Of a stretch of 64,000 bases of DNA, positions 1 through 15,479 are shown piece by piece. The stretch's first letter is position 1. Each line of letters opens with the position of its first letter. Below the pieces are notes generated by a model. The model saw nothing but the letters and a program-made list of their open reading frames with translations. It was not told where the DNA came from and made no database searches. Origin of the DNA: Apostichopus japonicus (taxonomy: Eukaryota > Echinodermata > Holothuroidea > Aspidochirotida > Stichopodidae); contig NC_092572.1 of assembly GCF_037975245.1 (NCBI RefSeq), forward strand, positions 1,589,501-1,653,500, read 5' to 3'. The translations under genes and the position numbers were made by a program.

Positions 1-3326
<3,326 letters not shown>

Positions 3327-6300
3327 TTCTATGTCGATCGTTAAATCAGTGAATGGTGTTTATATATCGACGAGTCTTGACTTCCTCGTTTGAAGTTTCA
3401 AATTATCGTAAAATCTTCTTCGGTAAAAAAGAACCATGGGACCGAATTATACATAATGGGATAATCCGAGAGACCAGCATTACATACATATAACGCGAGG
3501 CTTATTTTGTTTCAATAATGTAAAAAAAAACGCTAAATGGTCACTGTTTGCACAACCATAACCACACTTTAAGGAATTTTGAAAGACGCTAATTGCTTTT
3601 TTACTGATACTATGATGGTTAATATTTATATGTATCAGATAATCAATGGAAGGTGTCTGTACTACGTTAATCATGGTAGTTTTCGGTTTCTTAACTGTAT
3701 CTATAGTAACAATATATGAAGGTCATTAGTGCAACAACGCAAAGTACACACTAAGATTTGTTTCTAAATTTTCTTCAATTATGTCAAAATGTTTATAATC
3801 CAAAGAAGATCCCTCTTTGGAATGAAACAGAGAAATGAGAGTTTATCTTCATTCAACGTTGTGCTTAGTTATCAGCGATGTCCTGTACAAAACGACATAC
3901 GTCATAAATTCAGTACAGAGCCATCTTTCAAGTAGCCTCAAAGTATCTAGTTTAAGGTCTTTAAATACAAAACGAGACACTCTAGCTGCCTATACAAAAC
4001 AATACTCTTGTTATGCTAAGGTATCAACAAAAATATCCTGACTTTGATTTCTTAGATTCATTAGGAGAGTTTATTTTCATAAATAAATGATGAAATTGTG
4101 TCAATAGTTACGCCTGATCCACTCGTTTTATAATTGTAATTTGCCTACGTCATTATTTGACGTGGCAGTCATACGTTAATGATTGCGTGACTGCTTACAC
4201 GTATGAATAAATGGCAAACCGAAAGTGAAACAAGCGTTTTATGAAATATCAAAGTTCAAATGGAAAGAGTACTTCAAGTAGCAATTAATCATTGGTACGC
4301 CAATTGAAACAGATAAGACTAGTATAATCTATAAAATACGGTTTTATGACGCACGGCGATGAGAACTACTGCCTCACTATGTACAGAATGATAACCAGAA
4401 CATTGCACTATGTTTGCAAAGTAATATAAGATTATGTGTAACGCTTAAACGCCATAAGGCCAAGCATGTAACTAAATTACAGAAATTATCAACTACTATA
4501 AAAAAAATAGCCGCTGTAGGTATTTATAATGATCACCTTACTTTCAGCAACGATCAATATGACAAATTATCGTGTCCTATTACGAGTTAGTGTGTATAAA
4601 ACCCATTGCATTTACCACTGAACATATATATTTTCCACAATTCACTCTAACATTACATTTTAAAACATACTGAGTAGCTAAAAAATATGATAACGCCACA
4701 ACAGCAGTTATTATAATTGATTGAGGTTAAGATGACTTACCAACAACGTTGCGTTCTGTCTGAAACCGACGATTAACAAAGATGTTATGTCGTCTTGCAC
4801 GCAAACGTACGTGCAGTGTTGTGCGGCTTATCAATGCTTGAACTTTGGATTGTAGATTATAAAGCCTGGTATAGCATAGACTTTTCTGCATTTATGGCAA
4901 ACAAGTCTGTTATATAGATAATAAAATATGTTTACTTTGTAGGCGAGCTGTGTAAACCACCGATTATAAATAACATCACGAGATATCTATGAAGTAAAAT
5001 TTGACTTTTGGGTGAATTATTCATAGAATAATACATACATATTCCTTACGTTAGGTTTGGTAGACTTTTGATAAACTACTCGGTTCCATAGAAGTTCATT
5101 GGTTTGACTGTTTATATTGACATGATATTCCTGTCTCATGTAATCCGACGTGAACCTTTCCGGTTAATGTAATTATTAAAATCATGGAAATCATTATATT
5201 TGACTAAAACACATTAATATTCGAATCGGTTTAGGAATTATAAAGATTGTACACCAAGAACATTACATGTACAAAATGGATAGTATTAAAAACATTATCG
5301 AACTGAGAGAACTGTTTTGTCGTTTAGTCCGAAACGTTCACAGTTTTAACATAATGAAAACGTTAGCCCAACCACGGTACTGCATTTAACGTCACTACCT
5401 GATGATATTAGCAAATACAGGACCAAAATCGTCATCACTGAGAAATATTAACCTTTATATTTATAACATGGAGGTAACAACTAATTGCGTGAAAACATCA
5501 AATTCATTTAGACTGTATGTACACTACAATGTTTTTGCAATAGATTTACGCCGTCGACAGCCTACCACATCTTCGAATGTTAACGAAGTGAGAAGGTTAG
5601 CATTGTCTGTTTGGTGCAATGTGTTTTGTTTAGAACTATAAAGTTGTATTCCTCAGTTGCAAAAAGTAAGATGAGTATATTTTCTTAAACATTTCATATT
5701 TAATGACTGCGTTACTCGTTCCAGACGCTTTCGATGATCATTGTAAAATATTGCTATATAATGACTCAACGAAGTATAATTTTCTTAGTTTCATACAAAC
5801 AACACTTTTTAAGAGCTGACGTTTCTAAATAAAAATCAACGCCTTGATGACAACGTATAAGCCAAATTATGTGCTCTAGGCTATCTATCAAGCTACAAAT
5901 AATATGAGGGGTTTATAAAGATGGATTATACACAATATGTATCAAGCTCTTAACAGTTGTATAGTACTGAAAATGAAACAGATTTTACATTTTATAATAT
6001 ATTATACGCAGGTTAAAACGCTCTTCAAATAATAAAAGTGCATGTATAATCAGTTCAAGTGAATAAGTCTATTTTTTACGAGACAATGGAACTTTACCAT
6101 AAGCTCTTTTAATATTTTATATTTTTGTCCTTCAGCAATGAGTGTTACGAGTTATATTGCAATCTATAGTCACGATGGGAACGTAGATGACAGATATATT
6201 CGATGTAGGGAAAACCTGTTCCAGAGAAATATTCCGGTACAATGTGGCTAGATGTAACTTATTATGTATGTACCTTCTTTTAGCTGAGGCATTTTAATAA

Positions 6301-7725
6301 GGACGTGTAACACGCTTTATTTAACTCATTCCCGATTACATATTTGTCTAACGTCATAAGTCTTACCTATCTCATTACGACTTATGCGATACCAATACAG
6401 AACAATGTAGTCTCTTACATGTAAATTGGTATGTTCTTTTGACAAAGCACCTTAAAACTAAATTTATAAAATACACAACAATTACAGACAAATGTACTCA
6501 TCTTCTCTGTTTTCTTCTCGTTATTGTCATGTTTTCGTATATCCCTTTTATGTTATGGAGGGTTACTGCATATCTGCTCACATAAGCTCTTATTGAGCTT
6601 CTCCTTCTTTGGTATTCTCATATAAGTTTAATTATTATACCCGTATGACCAGTTTGAGAAATAAATGTGTGAACTGTATTCATTTGATGCCAACTTAAGT
6701 GTGACGAGAAACAAATGGGTTGTCTTAAAAGTCGACTGTACTAATGCAATGTGGACCGGTGAAGCTCTACTAGTATGGGATATGTCTTTAATTTCGAGGA
6801 CAGTGAATAAATACCTTAGGATAGAGATAATAGTTGTCCCTTCCTCCCCCTCGCATCCTTTGCTGTCGTTCTGTCCAGTGATTCATTGCTTACTGTCGTG
6901 TTCCGAAGTCCATATGAGACAATCAGCGTCCTGAAGTAATACATCTAACGTCGGTCTCAAATCAACGTCAAGTCGTTATTACAATTGAAGGTTGATATCA
7001 GTGTGATCATTTACCCATGAACGTAAGCCTTGAGAAACAATACAGGGAGAACAAGAAAAAATCGTTCTCTAGTTGTGTAACTTTCGTCTTCATTCCCATA
7101 TTTATATAAAATGAAGCTAATAATATGATACCCGCTGAAGTTGGATTTCTTCCGGAAACGTATTACTGTGCATATACGGGCACATATTATATGCAAGCTA
7201 TGCGGCCGAGCACCCCATGGTTCCCAGAAAGGGTTGAATGATATTTTATATATCTTCATTTTCATAATATGTTTTGTGCACTCACGTCAATACGCTTGGC
7301 CACTTGGACTCCAGGGGCTTTGAAATACCTCCCATAGAGTTTTAAAGGAGAAATAAACCCTAGTTTTTTTGCATCCATTCTTACGTTTTGACAGATGGTC
7401 TTTCCAGTAAAAGCAAACGAAAAGCATAAAAATCCCTTCTTTGAGGTGAAAAAAACGATTTGAATGTAGTTCATGTGTCGCGACATTTTGTTTGAATTGA
7501 GCCAGTTCCCGGATGTACCGTGACGAAAGCGAGCCGCTTCGCGTATTTCAAGACAAAATAGTTGCCAATCCCTAAAATAATTAGAATTGTACTTTCAACA
7601 ATAGTATTGAATGAAATATCGATCAAAAAATATCTTTTGTCTTTATTGATCTGTAAAAATGCTCAAAAAGTTTGTGAAATTTGTTATTGTAACGAGTATC
7701 AGTAGAAATATAAATTTTCAAGGAT
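3327..7725. other. gene-free stretch
   Basis: AT-rich sequence with only short ORFs (at most about 90 codons, for example 5402-5641 and 6665-6934) that show no recognisable motif and no convincing splice context. It may include the 3' UTR of the kinase-like gene. I see no RNA gene and no clear repeat structure. Confidence 0.5.
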
Positions 7726-7848
7726 TTGATTTTTAACGTGTTTAAATTACATTGCTTTCAACACGCATACTCAGTCCTAGTGATAGCGTTACCTACGTCC
7801 ATCATTGCACTCCAATTTACTGTCGAGCAAATATCTTCAAACAAGAAA

Positions 7849-8195
7849 ATGGAAGCCTTTGGATTGGAATCGTATCTTTTCGAACCAGAATATTCAGAGG
7901 AAGAACTGATACATCGAGAGGAGGAGTTTGTGCAAAAAATCAGTCCGCCACTGTTGGTGATGTTGGGTCGAATTCCGTTGCTGATACGAATACCGGTTCC
8001 GCGGGCCACTGCGAAGAATGGTGTATGTGTGCACTCTGTTCGCCATTAGAAAGCGACAAGGGGAGGGTATGCTGCTATTGCTTGTTCGCGGAAAATGCTT
8101 TGTTGAACGCAGGAGAATGTCTGACCAACAGACATGAATTCTCCCAGATTTTTCTGCAGCTAGTTCATTTAGAACTCTGTTTTGTAAATTTCTAG
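7849..8195 (+). pseudogene. P2X7-C-terminal-like cysteine-rich protein, one-base frameshift
   Basis: An ATG at 7849 opens a frame reading MEAFGLES then YLFEPEYSEEEL and an acidic helix. At the A6 run 7934-7939 the homology moves to the +1 frame, which carries GHCEEWCMCALCSP, then VCCYC, then CLTNRHEF, ending at a TAG (8193-8195). A WCxC-xxC ... CC ... C(I/L)T.H..F pattern is the hallmark I know from the intracellular cysteine-rich domain of P2X7 receptors and from the many invertebrate soluble proteins carrying the same domain. One extra A in the homopolymer would join the two halves, so a sequencing or assembly indel is as likely as a real mutation. The domain usually continues further, so a downstream exon may exist (a possible GTAAAT donor lies at the Phe codon before the stop) or the copy is truncated. 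No channel-forming segment is visible. Confidence 0.55.
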
Positions 8196-9064
8196 AGGTA
8201 CAAGAAGAAGAATCCTTTTCCTACGGCTGCTGAGAACATGACGAACAGGTACTGTACACCTCAGTGAAAGTTCACTCTTTTCCGGATATTTTATTCCATC
8301 TGGAATAACGAAATATCTTTTTCCTTTTTCTGCTCCCTCTTCGGTTAACACAACCAAAGACTTGGCATTCGGGCATTTTAACTGGTGAAATAAGCGAAGC
8401 AAGATGCTCGAACATAGTGTGAATAGACTATAACTTGTATGCAAAGCTTCATTGTTTTGAAGTTACGATGGGGCTAGCCTACGTCACTTTTGAAGCGCCC
8501 TCAATCTCAAATTAACAAATTGGCCGTTGTTCAAATGGGTAAAAAAACAAAAATTGGGAAATTCGCGTAAAATTCAGGGAAACTATATTTTGCTTAGTAA
8601 TTTCATAAATGGTATCAGGAAAATATCCCCTACCACATGTACACTTCAAAATCCCAGAGTTTATTTATCCTTTAATTTCTCTGGCCTGAATTTGTTACTG
8701 TGTTTAAACAGACTTAGAGACAACAATGAACATTTAAACATACTGCAGCTTGCCGGGGTTTTGGTTCAAGGGCTCTGAGATACATTTAATCATGGAGGTA
8801 AAAACATGGAATCTTCGAATTAACCCTATTTCTGACATGTATTGTTTATGTCACAGCTATCTTGAAATAGCTTAACAGATCCTTCTCATCTCCAGTCGAT
8901 ACGGTATGCACTAGTAATTAGACAGGATGCCACTTTTGTTGCATTGAAAGCCGCTCTCAGAAATTGTTATACACCCCATATCCCTTGACAAAATGGTGAT
9001 GCTTTCCACCAGAAGTAGCTGTAGATTGAAAGCAGACTTATTGCTTGTTAAAATAGGTGTAAAC

Positions 9065-9305
9065 GTAAGTTGGCCTGACGTTTCGATCCTAGCAGGATCT
9101 TCTTCAGAGGCTAAATGACAAGTAACAGTACAGTAACAGAAGGGACAAAAACATGCACAGATAACAGACAGGTTAATGAGCATGGTGAACACAATGAGAT
9201 GGTTGAAAGGGGATAATACATTTTCATTTTCTGTGCATGTTTTTGTCCCTTCTGTTACTGTACTGTTACTTGTCATTTAGCCTATGAAACGTCAGGCCAA
9301 CTTAC
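9065..9305. repeat. long hairpin (foldback) derived from a Penelope-like element
   Basis: The left arm 9065-9161 and right arm 9230-9305 are near-perfect reverse complements separated by a 68-bp loop. The right arm lacks 21 bp that form the core of the ribozyme in the left arm (see the hammerhead entry). Inverted duplicated ends bearing hammerhead motifs are known from Penelope-like retroelements, but no reverse transcriptase or GIY-YIG coding sequence is visible nearby, so the family assignment is an inference. Confidence 0.7.
9073..9111 (-). ncRNA. minimal hammerhead ribozyme motif
   Basis: On the minus strand the order is GCCU, CUGAAGA, A, GAUCC-UGCUA-GGAUC, GAAAC, GUC, AGGC. CUGANGA and GAAA are the invariant hammerhead core, GAUCC/GGAUC makes a 5-bp stem II, GCCU/AGGC makes a 4-bp stem I, and GUC is a permitted cleavage triplet. 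Stem III is almost absent, as in the minimal hammerheads reported in Penelope-like elements. The second arm of the hairpin keeps GAAAC-GUC-AGGC but has lost CUGAAGA and stem II, so only this copy could be active. Confidence 0.6.
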
Positions 9306-10027
9306 TTTTATACCTTCTATTACACAGGCTTCCTAGTGGATAAACAGTTTGCTAACAGTTTTATTTCATTTTAGTTAAAAATAATCAGAACACAGAAAAA
9401 AAGACCCCATTTCATCAGAACAGAGAAATAGTTTGCCAAAGGGAAACAGGAACGGATCTATGCGGTAATTAATGTAGCTTGAATGTGAAGCTTCAGCTAT
9501 ATTTAAATACAATAGATCTATTACCATATATGGTAACACACAGTTCAAAGAATGAAGTGTAATTTTTAATAAGTTCAAGTGGACAATACACATTAACACC
9601 AAAGATATGAAACTAAAGCCCAAACAATTAGGTGTACATTATCCTGCGTCCTTCATAGATAAGTGTACATTTAATGAAATGGGCAGTTCTATCTAGTGGT
9701 AGAATTGATGAGACATTGTTTCGCAAGTGCCTGGTTAGTTTAGTTGTAATAAGTGCGTAGAAAACCATGTCGTATTTTCCTGCGCTGCGATAATGCAGCG
9801 CACGTCCTGACCATATATAAGTAAGCAGTCGTGTCCAAATATATTAGAAACACCGTCGGAACAACTTTCCTCCCCGCCTGGCCTAGCTAACTTGATCCAC
9901 CCTGTATTGTTCATGATTCATGTTCGATTTGGCCGAGGTAATTCTGCACAGTATATCACCAATCAGATTTGACCTCGCGGGTCACGCAAGTCGATTGGAG
10001 CTCCCCGTAAGACACTTTGCTGTAATG
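9306..10027. other. gene-free stretch
   Basis: No supported gene, RNA or repeat structure. The minus-strand ORF at 9375-9623 has no recognisable motif. Confidence 0.4.
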
Positions 10028-10385
10028 TAGTAGTGGGCAACCTTATTGAATGAATGGGCCAGATTTAAGGAGTGAAAGATTGACAGGGCCGCACCTAACC
10101 AAGGACCTGCTGTTGACTTAAATCCTTTGATTCCGAGGACTTTCAAGCAATAGGTGTGTGTACTAATCTGTATTCACTAAAACATAATGCCAATACAGTA
10201 CAGTTGATAATTAATGGTGATAATATACCTGCCTGACAGCATCATTAGTGCAGATAAGTTCTAAGTAGCTACCTCATTTTTGTGATTATGTAAAATAGAT
10301 TTATTCTTTTTCTTTTTCTTGAGACATCTCACGGGCCGCAAAAAAATCACTGGCGGGCCCATGTGACCCGCGGGCCGCTGTAATG
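10028..10385. mobile_element. possible hAT-type non-autonomous element remnant
   Basis: The left side begins near a GTGGGCAACCTT motif and the interior and right side contain repeated GGGCCGC words (around 10085, 10333 and 10371). TGGGCAA...GGGCCGC sequences are typical of common non-autonomous hAT elements in animals. No clean terminal inverted repeat or 8-bp target duplication could be fixed, so the limits are approximate. Confidence 0.3.
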
Positions 10386-13300
10386 TAAGCAACGTTTACG
10401 TACAAAGATAATGCTAGTCGTCAATATGTGCTGTTTGGGCCTAGTTTAGTTTACTAGTAGAGGCTTACTAGTATCGGCAAAGTTATTCTTCTCGACAGTT
10501 CTTAAAGTTCAATACAAGGTGATAAGTTTATATTTTTACAGTAATTTCTCATTCTTTCAGTAATAAAAAGAGGACTTTCAACAAAGTAAAATTATTATTT
10601 AAAGAGCGAAAGTTCTCTCACAGTTTGAAATTAACAATATCCTGTTGTTAGATTCGAAGGAACCTAATTTACCCAGATTATGCTATTTGCTCTTGGAATT
10701 GAACTTCTAAAACCTGGATATGCTTTATTTACTTAGTTCCTGATATTAAATTTGTAACTCCGACAGAAACTGTTTGACTACCTAAAAAATTGAGCCCATA
10801 TGTCGGATTAAGGTAACCAACTTGTTTTAACACGTTCGTGACTGCAAAACAGGAACATCTTTAATATCCTTTATCACACAATCATTTATAAAATTGAGTA
10901 GCATAGATAAATAATTGGTCACCGTGGCGGTATCACTTTTATTTAGAACTGCATCAATAGTGTTTTATTAATGAAACTATCTGGATCCAGTAATGTATAC
11001 AAGTTTTTATTTACCTGCAATGAAGAATGTAGGTCCTTTATAATACCGTACAATTGGAAAAATACATGCAATACTTAGGTGCCGTTATTAATTTAACACC
11101 AAACATATATATGAAGAAAGGGCTGTTTTCTTCCTATCGTGATTATCAAAATATCGTTAGATCACCCTTGCAGTAATTCGTTCTATTACAAGTCTACAGG
11201 CTACAGTAGAATAATCATGTATGCTGCCTCTGTGAACATTTTATGTATACTGGCTGTGTGTACATTCCACTAGAAAGCTTCAATAGTAGAATAAAAACAG
11301 GATCCCTTTTTTCGTTCCTATGCAATTTTAGTGTTTTTTTTTTATCGATGTAACAAAACATTGCCAATATTAAAGCAGCAACGCACATAGTTCCAAATGC
11401 TCACTATGAAGTTGTTTCTCAATGTGTAACACATATAATACCCACGTTATGTAGCGTAATCGGACTTCTATTGTTCAATACCAAAATATAAGATAGACGT
11501 AAAGCAAGGTGAGTTCTGAACCATACATTTGCCAAAATGCAATGTACTACTAATGATTTGGCTGAATAAATCACGATTCAGTAGGCTGAATGTGCATTGG
11601 TACTGTTAACAGGGCTTTTATAGTCAAATTTGAATAGATAATACATATAAGGGCGGGGTTATACAAATTGGCTGTTGGTAGGTTCTTTGGTCTAGTTTTA
11701 GGGTTGTCGATGCAGTACAATATAATAATCATTGGTTCGTAGAGAACGTTTAGTATCAGTAAAGCACTCAGTTACATAATTAGTATATACATAATGTTCG
11801 TTATATAACGAACATTATGCTGGTATTATATTATCCTCAGCCCGTATTACCGGTATTATACACTTTCTGGAACTAATGTAAGCTGATAAGTCTTCTGTTA
11901 ATTCTTTGCTACCGACATAGATAAAAGTCATTGTTCGAACACCAAAGAAATGTGAAACAAAGAAGCTTGATATAAAGACTACGTTTAACCTTGAAGGAGA
12001 CATTGTCGTTTAATAAGGCATAATGTTTGTCAACCAAGGAAACCTAGCATTTATCAGCTACTTATGCTGGTGCAAGTCATGGTTTGATATATCGCATGCA
12101 ATCTTTCACTTCATGGTCAAAACAATAACATAGAAATGCCTAGACCAACATATACGAAAACATTTTATTGAAACGAGCCGGTGACGATGTTTTTTAGCTT
12201 TTTTTTAATCCTGAGCTGTAGAAAAACAATTATGATTGAAACTGAACACAAATAAAGTTAAAAATATGATTTTTTTGCCTCCACATAAAAGGACAATGAA
12301 GTGAAATGAAGAATGAAGTTAGCAGACCCCATGAATGAGTCACATGTTATATAGTTACGTTAATAGCTATGAAATATAATTGAATGGCGGTTCATTCGAC
12401 TCCTTTCCAATTGAATGAGTGATTATCATGTCCTATGTATGAATCCTAGAAGGAGAGGACAGAGTGCTGGGTGGCAAGTTGGCACGAGTGTTTTCTGTCA
12501 ACATGTGTGGATATGTATAACGTTATTCTATTAATTATTGAATGAGTGGCTAATTAGTTTTAATATATTATCAGCGGGGAATCTTTGAAGTGTTGACCCT
12601 TCTTGCTTCCCTAATAATAGTACAGATACAACGGTTATAAAATCTTTATGAAGATCTAATTTACTAACTTCAGCAAACAGTTTTTACAGATAAGAACAAA
12701 CATGTTTGTCATATTAGCAAAGTGACTTTACTTGTGTCATTGCTCTTAGAGGAAATATGAATAGAGGGCGAACATCAGGGTGAATTTTATAGGACGTGTG
12801 TTAGTCGTGTTCTAAATTCTCGAATTCTAAATGACCGACCTTTAGCCTGAGTCGCAACCTAAACTCGTGTGGGTCCTTCAACACCGGTGTACAGCACAGT
12901 ACATTGTTTTAATGACATACACATAATATGTTACTGACGAAATTCTTTCAACGTTGCGAATTTGTCAGGCGATTAAACAAGTACTATTTGGTTGGATAAG
13001 GAAATTGTGGTTTGAGATTAGCTTTTACCATTATGTCAACTAGTTTCATCTCCATGCACGGTTAAGATACAAACCCGAATGGTTTGAATTACCAATTTTG
13101 TATTACCATGGTTTAGTCATGTATAAGGTTAAGTAGGTGTATGTTCGAAATAGCAGAGGTGGAAGGTAAGCAACGCTATTCTGATGTAGTGTAGGTCTAC
13201 CGTGGATCTGTATCAGAAATTTTCTCCGCAGTAGTCATACATATTCCATCACTCATAACCCTGACTCACATTATCCTGTATGTTAAATGTGAGTGTAAAC

Positions 13301-15430
13301 AATAATATAGCATATTCGCTTGTACTCCAAAGTTTACCCAAATTTGTTAATCTGTTTATATAATAGATCCCCAAAAAATATTGAATTTGTTAGTTGCAGT
13401 AACGGCATTGAAAAATAAGTAGTTCATGAAGACCCCCCCTTCCCCCCCCCAAAAAAAAAAATAACTGTATCGCCAAGCAGTCGAGGCAACCAGCAATAGG
13501 AAGTAGAGTTAGCTTGTGGCGATTTATGCAATATCATGAAATAATATTATGAAATGTGTATTATGTATTCAATATTACTGTTGGGCATATTACACATATA
13601 CTCCTTTCGGAGATTCGAAACGTAACAGAACAGAACGTTCGGCAATGATATGTTGTGATAACTGTGTTGCAACTATTAGTTGAAGACAATGCCATTCCAG
13701 TTTTTGTATAAGTCTGCCTCTGAAGAGATCATCTTATTATCGAGTTGCTACGATTATAAATTTCGCTTACTGCTACTGTCTCTCTGTGATAACAATGAAG
13801 TTAAAATGAAAGTCAAAGTCAAAGTGAAATTCGAAGTGACAGCTCTTATATCGTGTATTTGTTATGATTTGAAATATCTATAAGCATGCTTCAATTCTAT
13901 TATATTACTCTCTTAATACAATATAAAGGGAAATAATTAACTAACATTCTGAAGTCATTGTACTTTATGATAATGATGTATTAGTGTTTTAATCTTCCAA
14001 CAAGATAACACTAAATCACTGAAACGCCGCGGCTACATCCCCTCCCCACCCAAACCCAATATATATAATGCTGAGACATATTCAAAGGTTGACAAGAGGA
14101 GTAATTTTTCTGTCTGACAATTATTTGTGTGCTTCAAATTGCTAAGAGGCCAAGACTTAGCTAAAAAGTGTTGCAGCTCCCGGTAGTTCCCTTGTTGTTG
14201 TCCCAGCCAAAAATTTAAACCATTGGAATACTTCATACATGTAAAGATTCATAAACTATACTTTTGAAGAAAGATGAATCGAACAGTCACTGCATTCGAT
14301 CCCTAAAAGCTCAGCGGTATCGAAAGCGACGTTCCTGGGTCGATTCAGCCGGTACCGACAAAGAAAAACACCCAATCACTGATGCATACCCACTTAAAGA
14401 AATAGATAGAATCTCTCCACCAAACTGGAAATTGAAAGAAATTCTTTTCTCTATGGAGAAAGCATGAAAGTTCCATATCCGTGCATCCAGGGTGTCAAAA
14501 TTACCAAGGTCAAACCAAGATTGGACTTGATGATTATGGTTTGTCCTTTAAGAGCCATTTATATTCCTGTACATCTCCTTGCTACGCCACTACCACCCCA
14601 TATTAAGAGGATTGGCACTGATCCAAATGCAAATACGGAGCATATGGCATGTGACTTCAGTGATATATTAATCACATGACTTCACTCATATTTCAAGCGT
14701 CTACTACAGTTAAAACCTAATTTGTTTGTGTTTCATAAGGTATAAGTTAGCATGGTCCATTGAAAACTCAAGTTTTATTTTCCCGCATATTAAACTGTTA
14801 GTGTATTCATCTTTAATGGAATTATTTTAATATATTTTCAAACAAACATCGAGATAGGAAACAAAACCTAAATTAACTGTGTTCAAAGGGAGTACTGAAT
14901 CGGCATCCATTAGTTGCAACAATGGTTAGTTCATCCTGAATCGTAACTAGCAATTGCGAAATCCTAGAAATACAGCTCTAAGGTGAGAAAAGTTCTCACA
15001 ATCAACATTTACAGTGTGCCTTTACTACACGATCAAATCAGTTAAAAATGTGTACATATGCATATCAATTACATTGAAAAAATACTTCAAGTTCTCCATA
15101 CTAAGTAACTTTACCACAAGTGATATAACACATATGAACATACTCAAAACATGTTGAACGACTTAGATCAAGGTTAGCTTCAAAACAGCATTGGTGGAAT
15201 TGGGGGGGGGGGGGAGGGATGGGCCTTTGGAAATTTGGAAATTAGGACTTGACCATTCCTTCTCTATTTGCACTTCACGCCAAACGTTATATCTATTGAC
15301 CACGACAAAGATTCCATTTCGTTTGCAACACTGAGGTTTAAAACAAGAAAGTTGGGGAAAGTGCCATGCAAATTTGCCTAATTATCCATGGATTGGACCA
15401 TCCCACAACTTATGTAGGCATTAACTACTA
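10386..15430. other. gene-free stretch with a perfect palindrome
   Basis: No supported gene. A perfect 30-bp palindrome lies at 11790-11819 (listed separately). There are mixed C/A homopolymers at 13433-13460 and a poly-G run near 15201. Two adjacent short ORFs (14264-14467 and 14464-14679) are open but lack motifs I can assign with confidence. Confidence 0.4.
11790..11819. repeat. perfect 30-bp palindrome
   Basis: The half-sequence CATAATGTTCGTTAT is followed directly by its exact reverse complement with no spacer. It could form a cruciform or be the fused ends of a small palindromic element. No gene start is close enough to propose a regulatory role. Confidence 0.85.
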
Positions 15431-15479
15431 TACTGCTTAACTGATATAAAGTGACCAATAATATAGGAAAATCGATTCT

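Noticed and set aside
14264-14679. Two adjacent ORFs suggesting another kinase-like remnant (a frame around 14.5 kb reads TKIGLDDYGLS)
   Set aside because: The resemblance to the activation segment is short, needs frame changes, and no neighbouring kinase motifs or phase-consistent exons were found.
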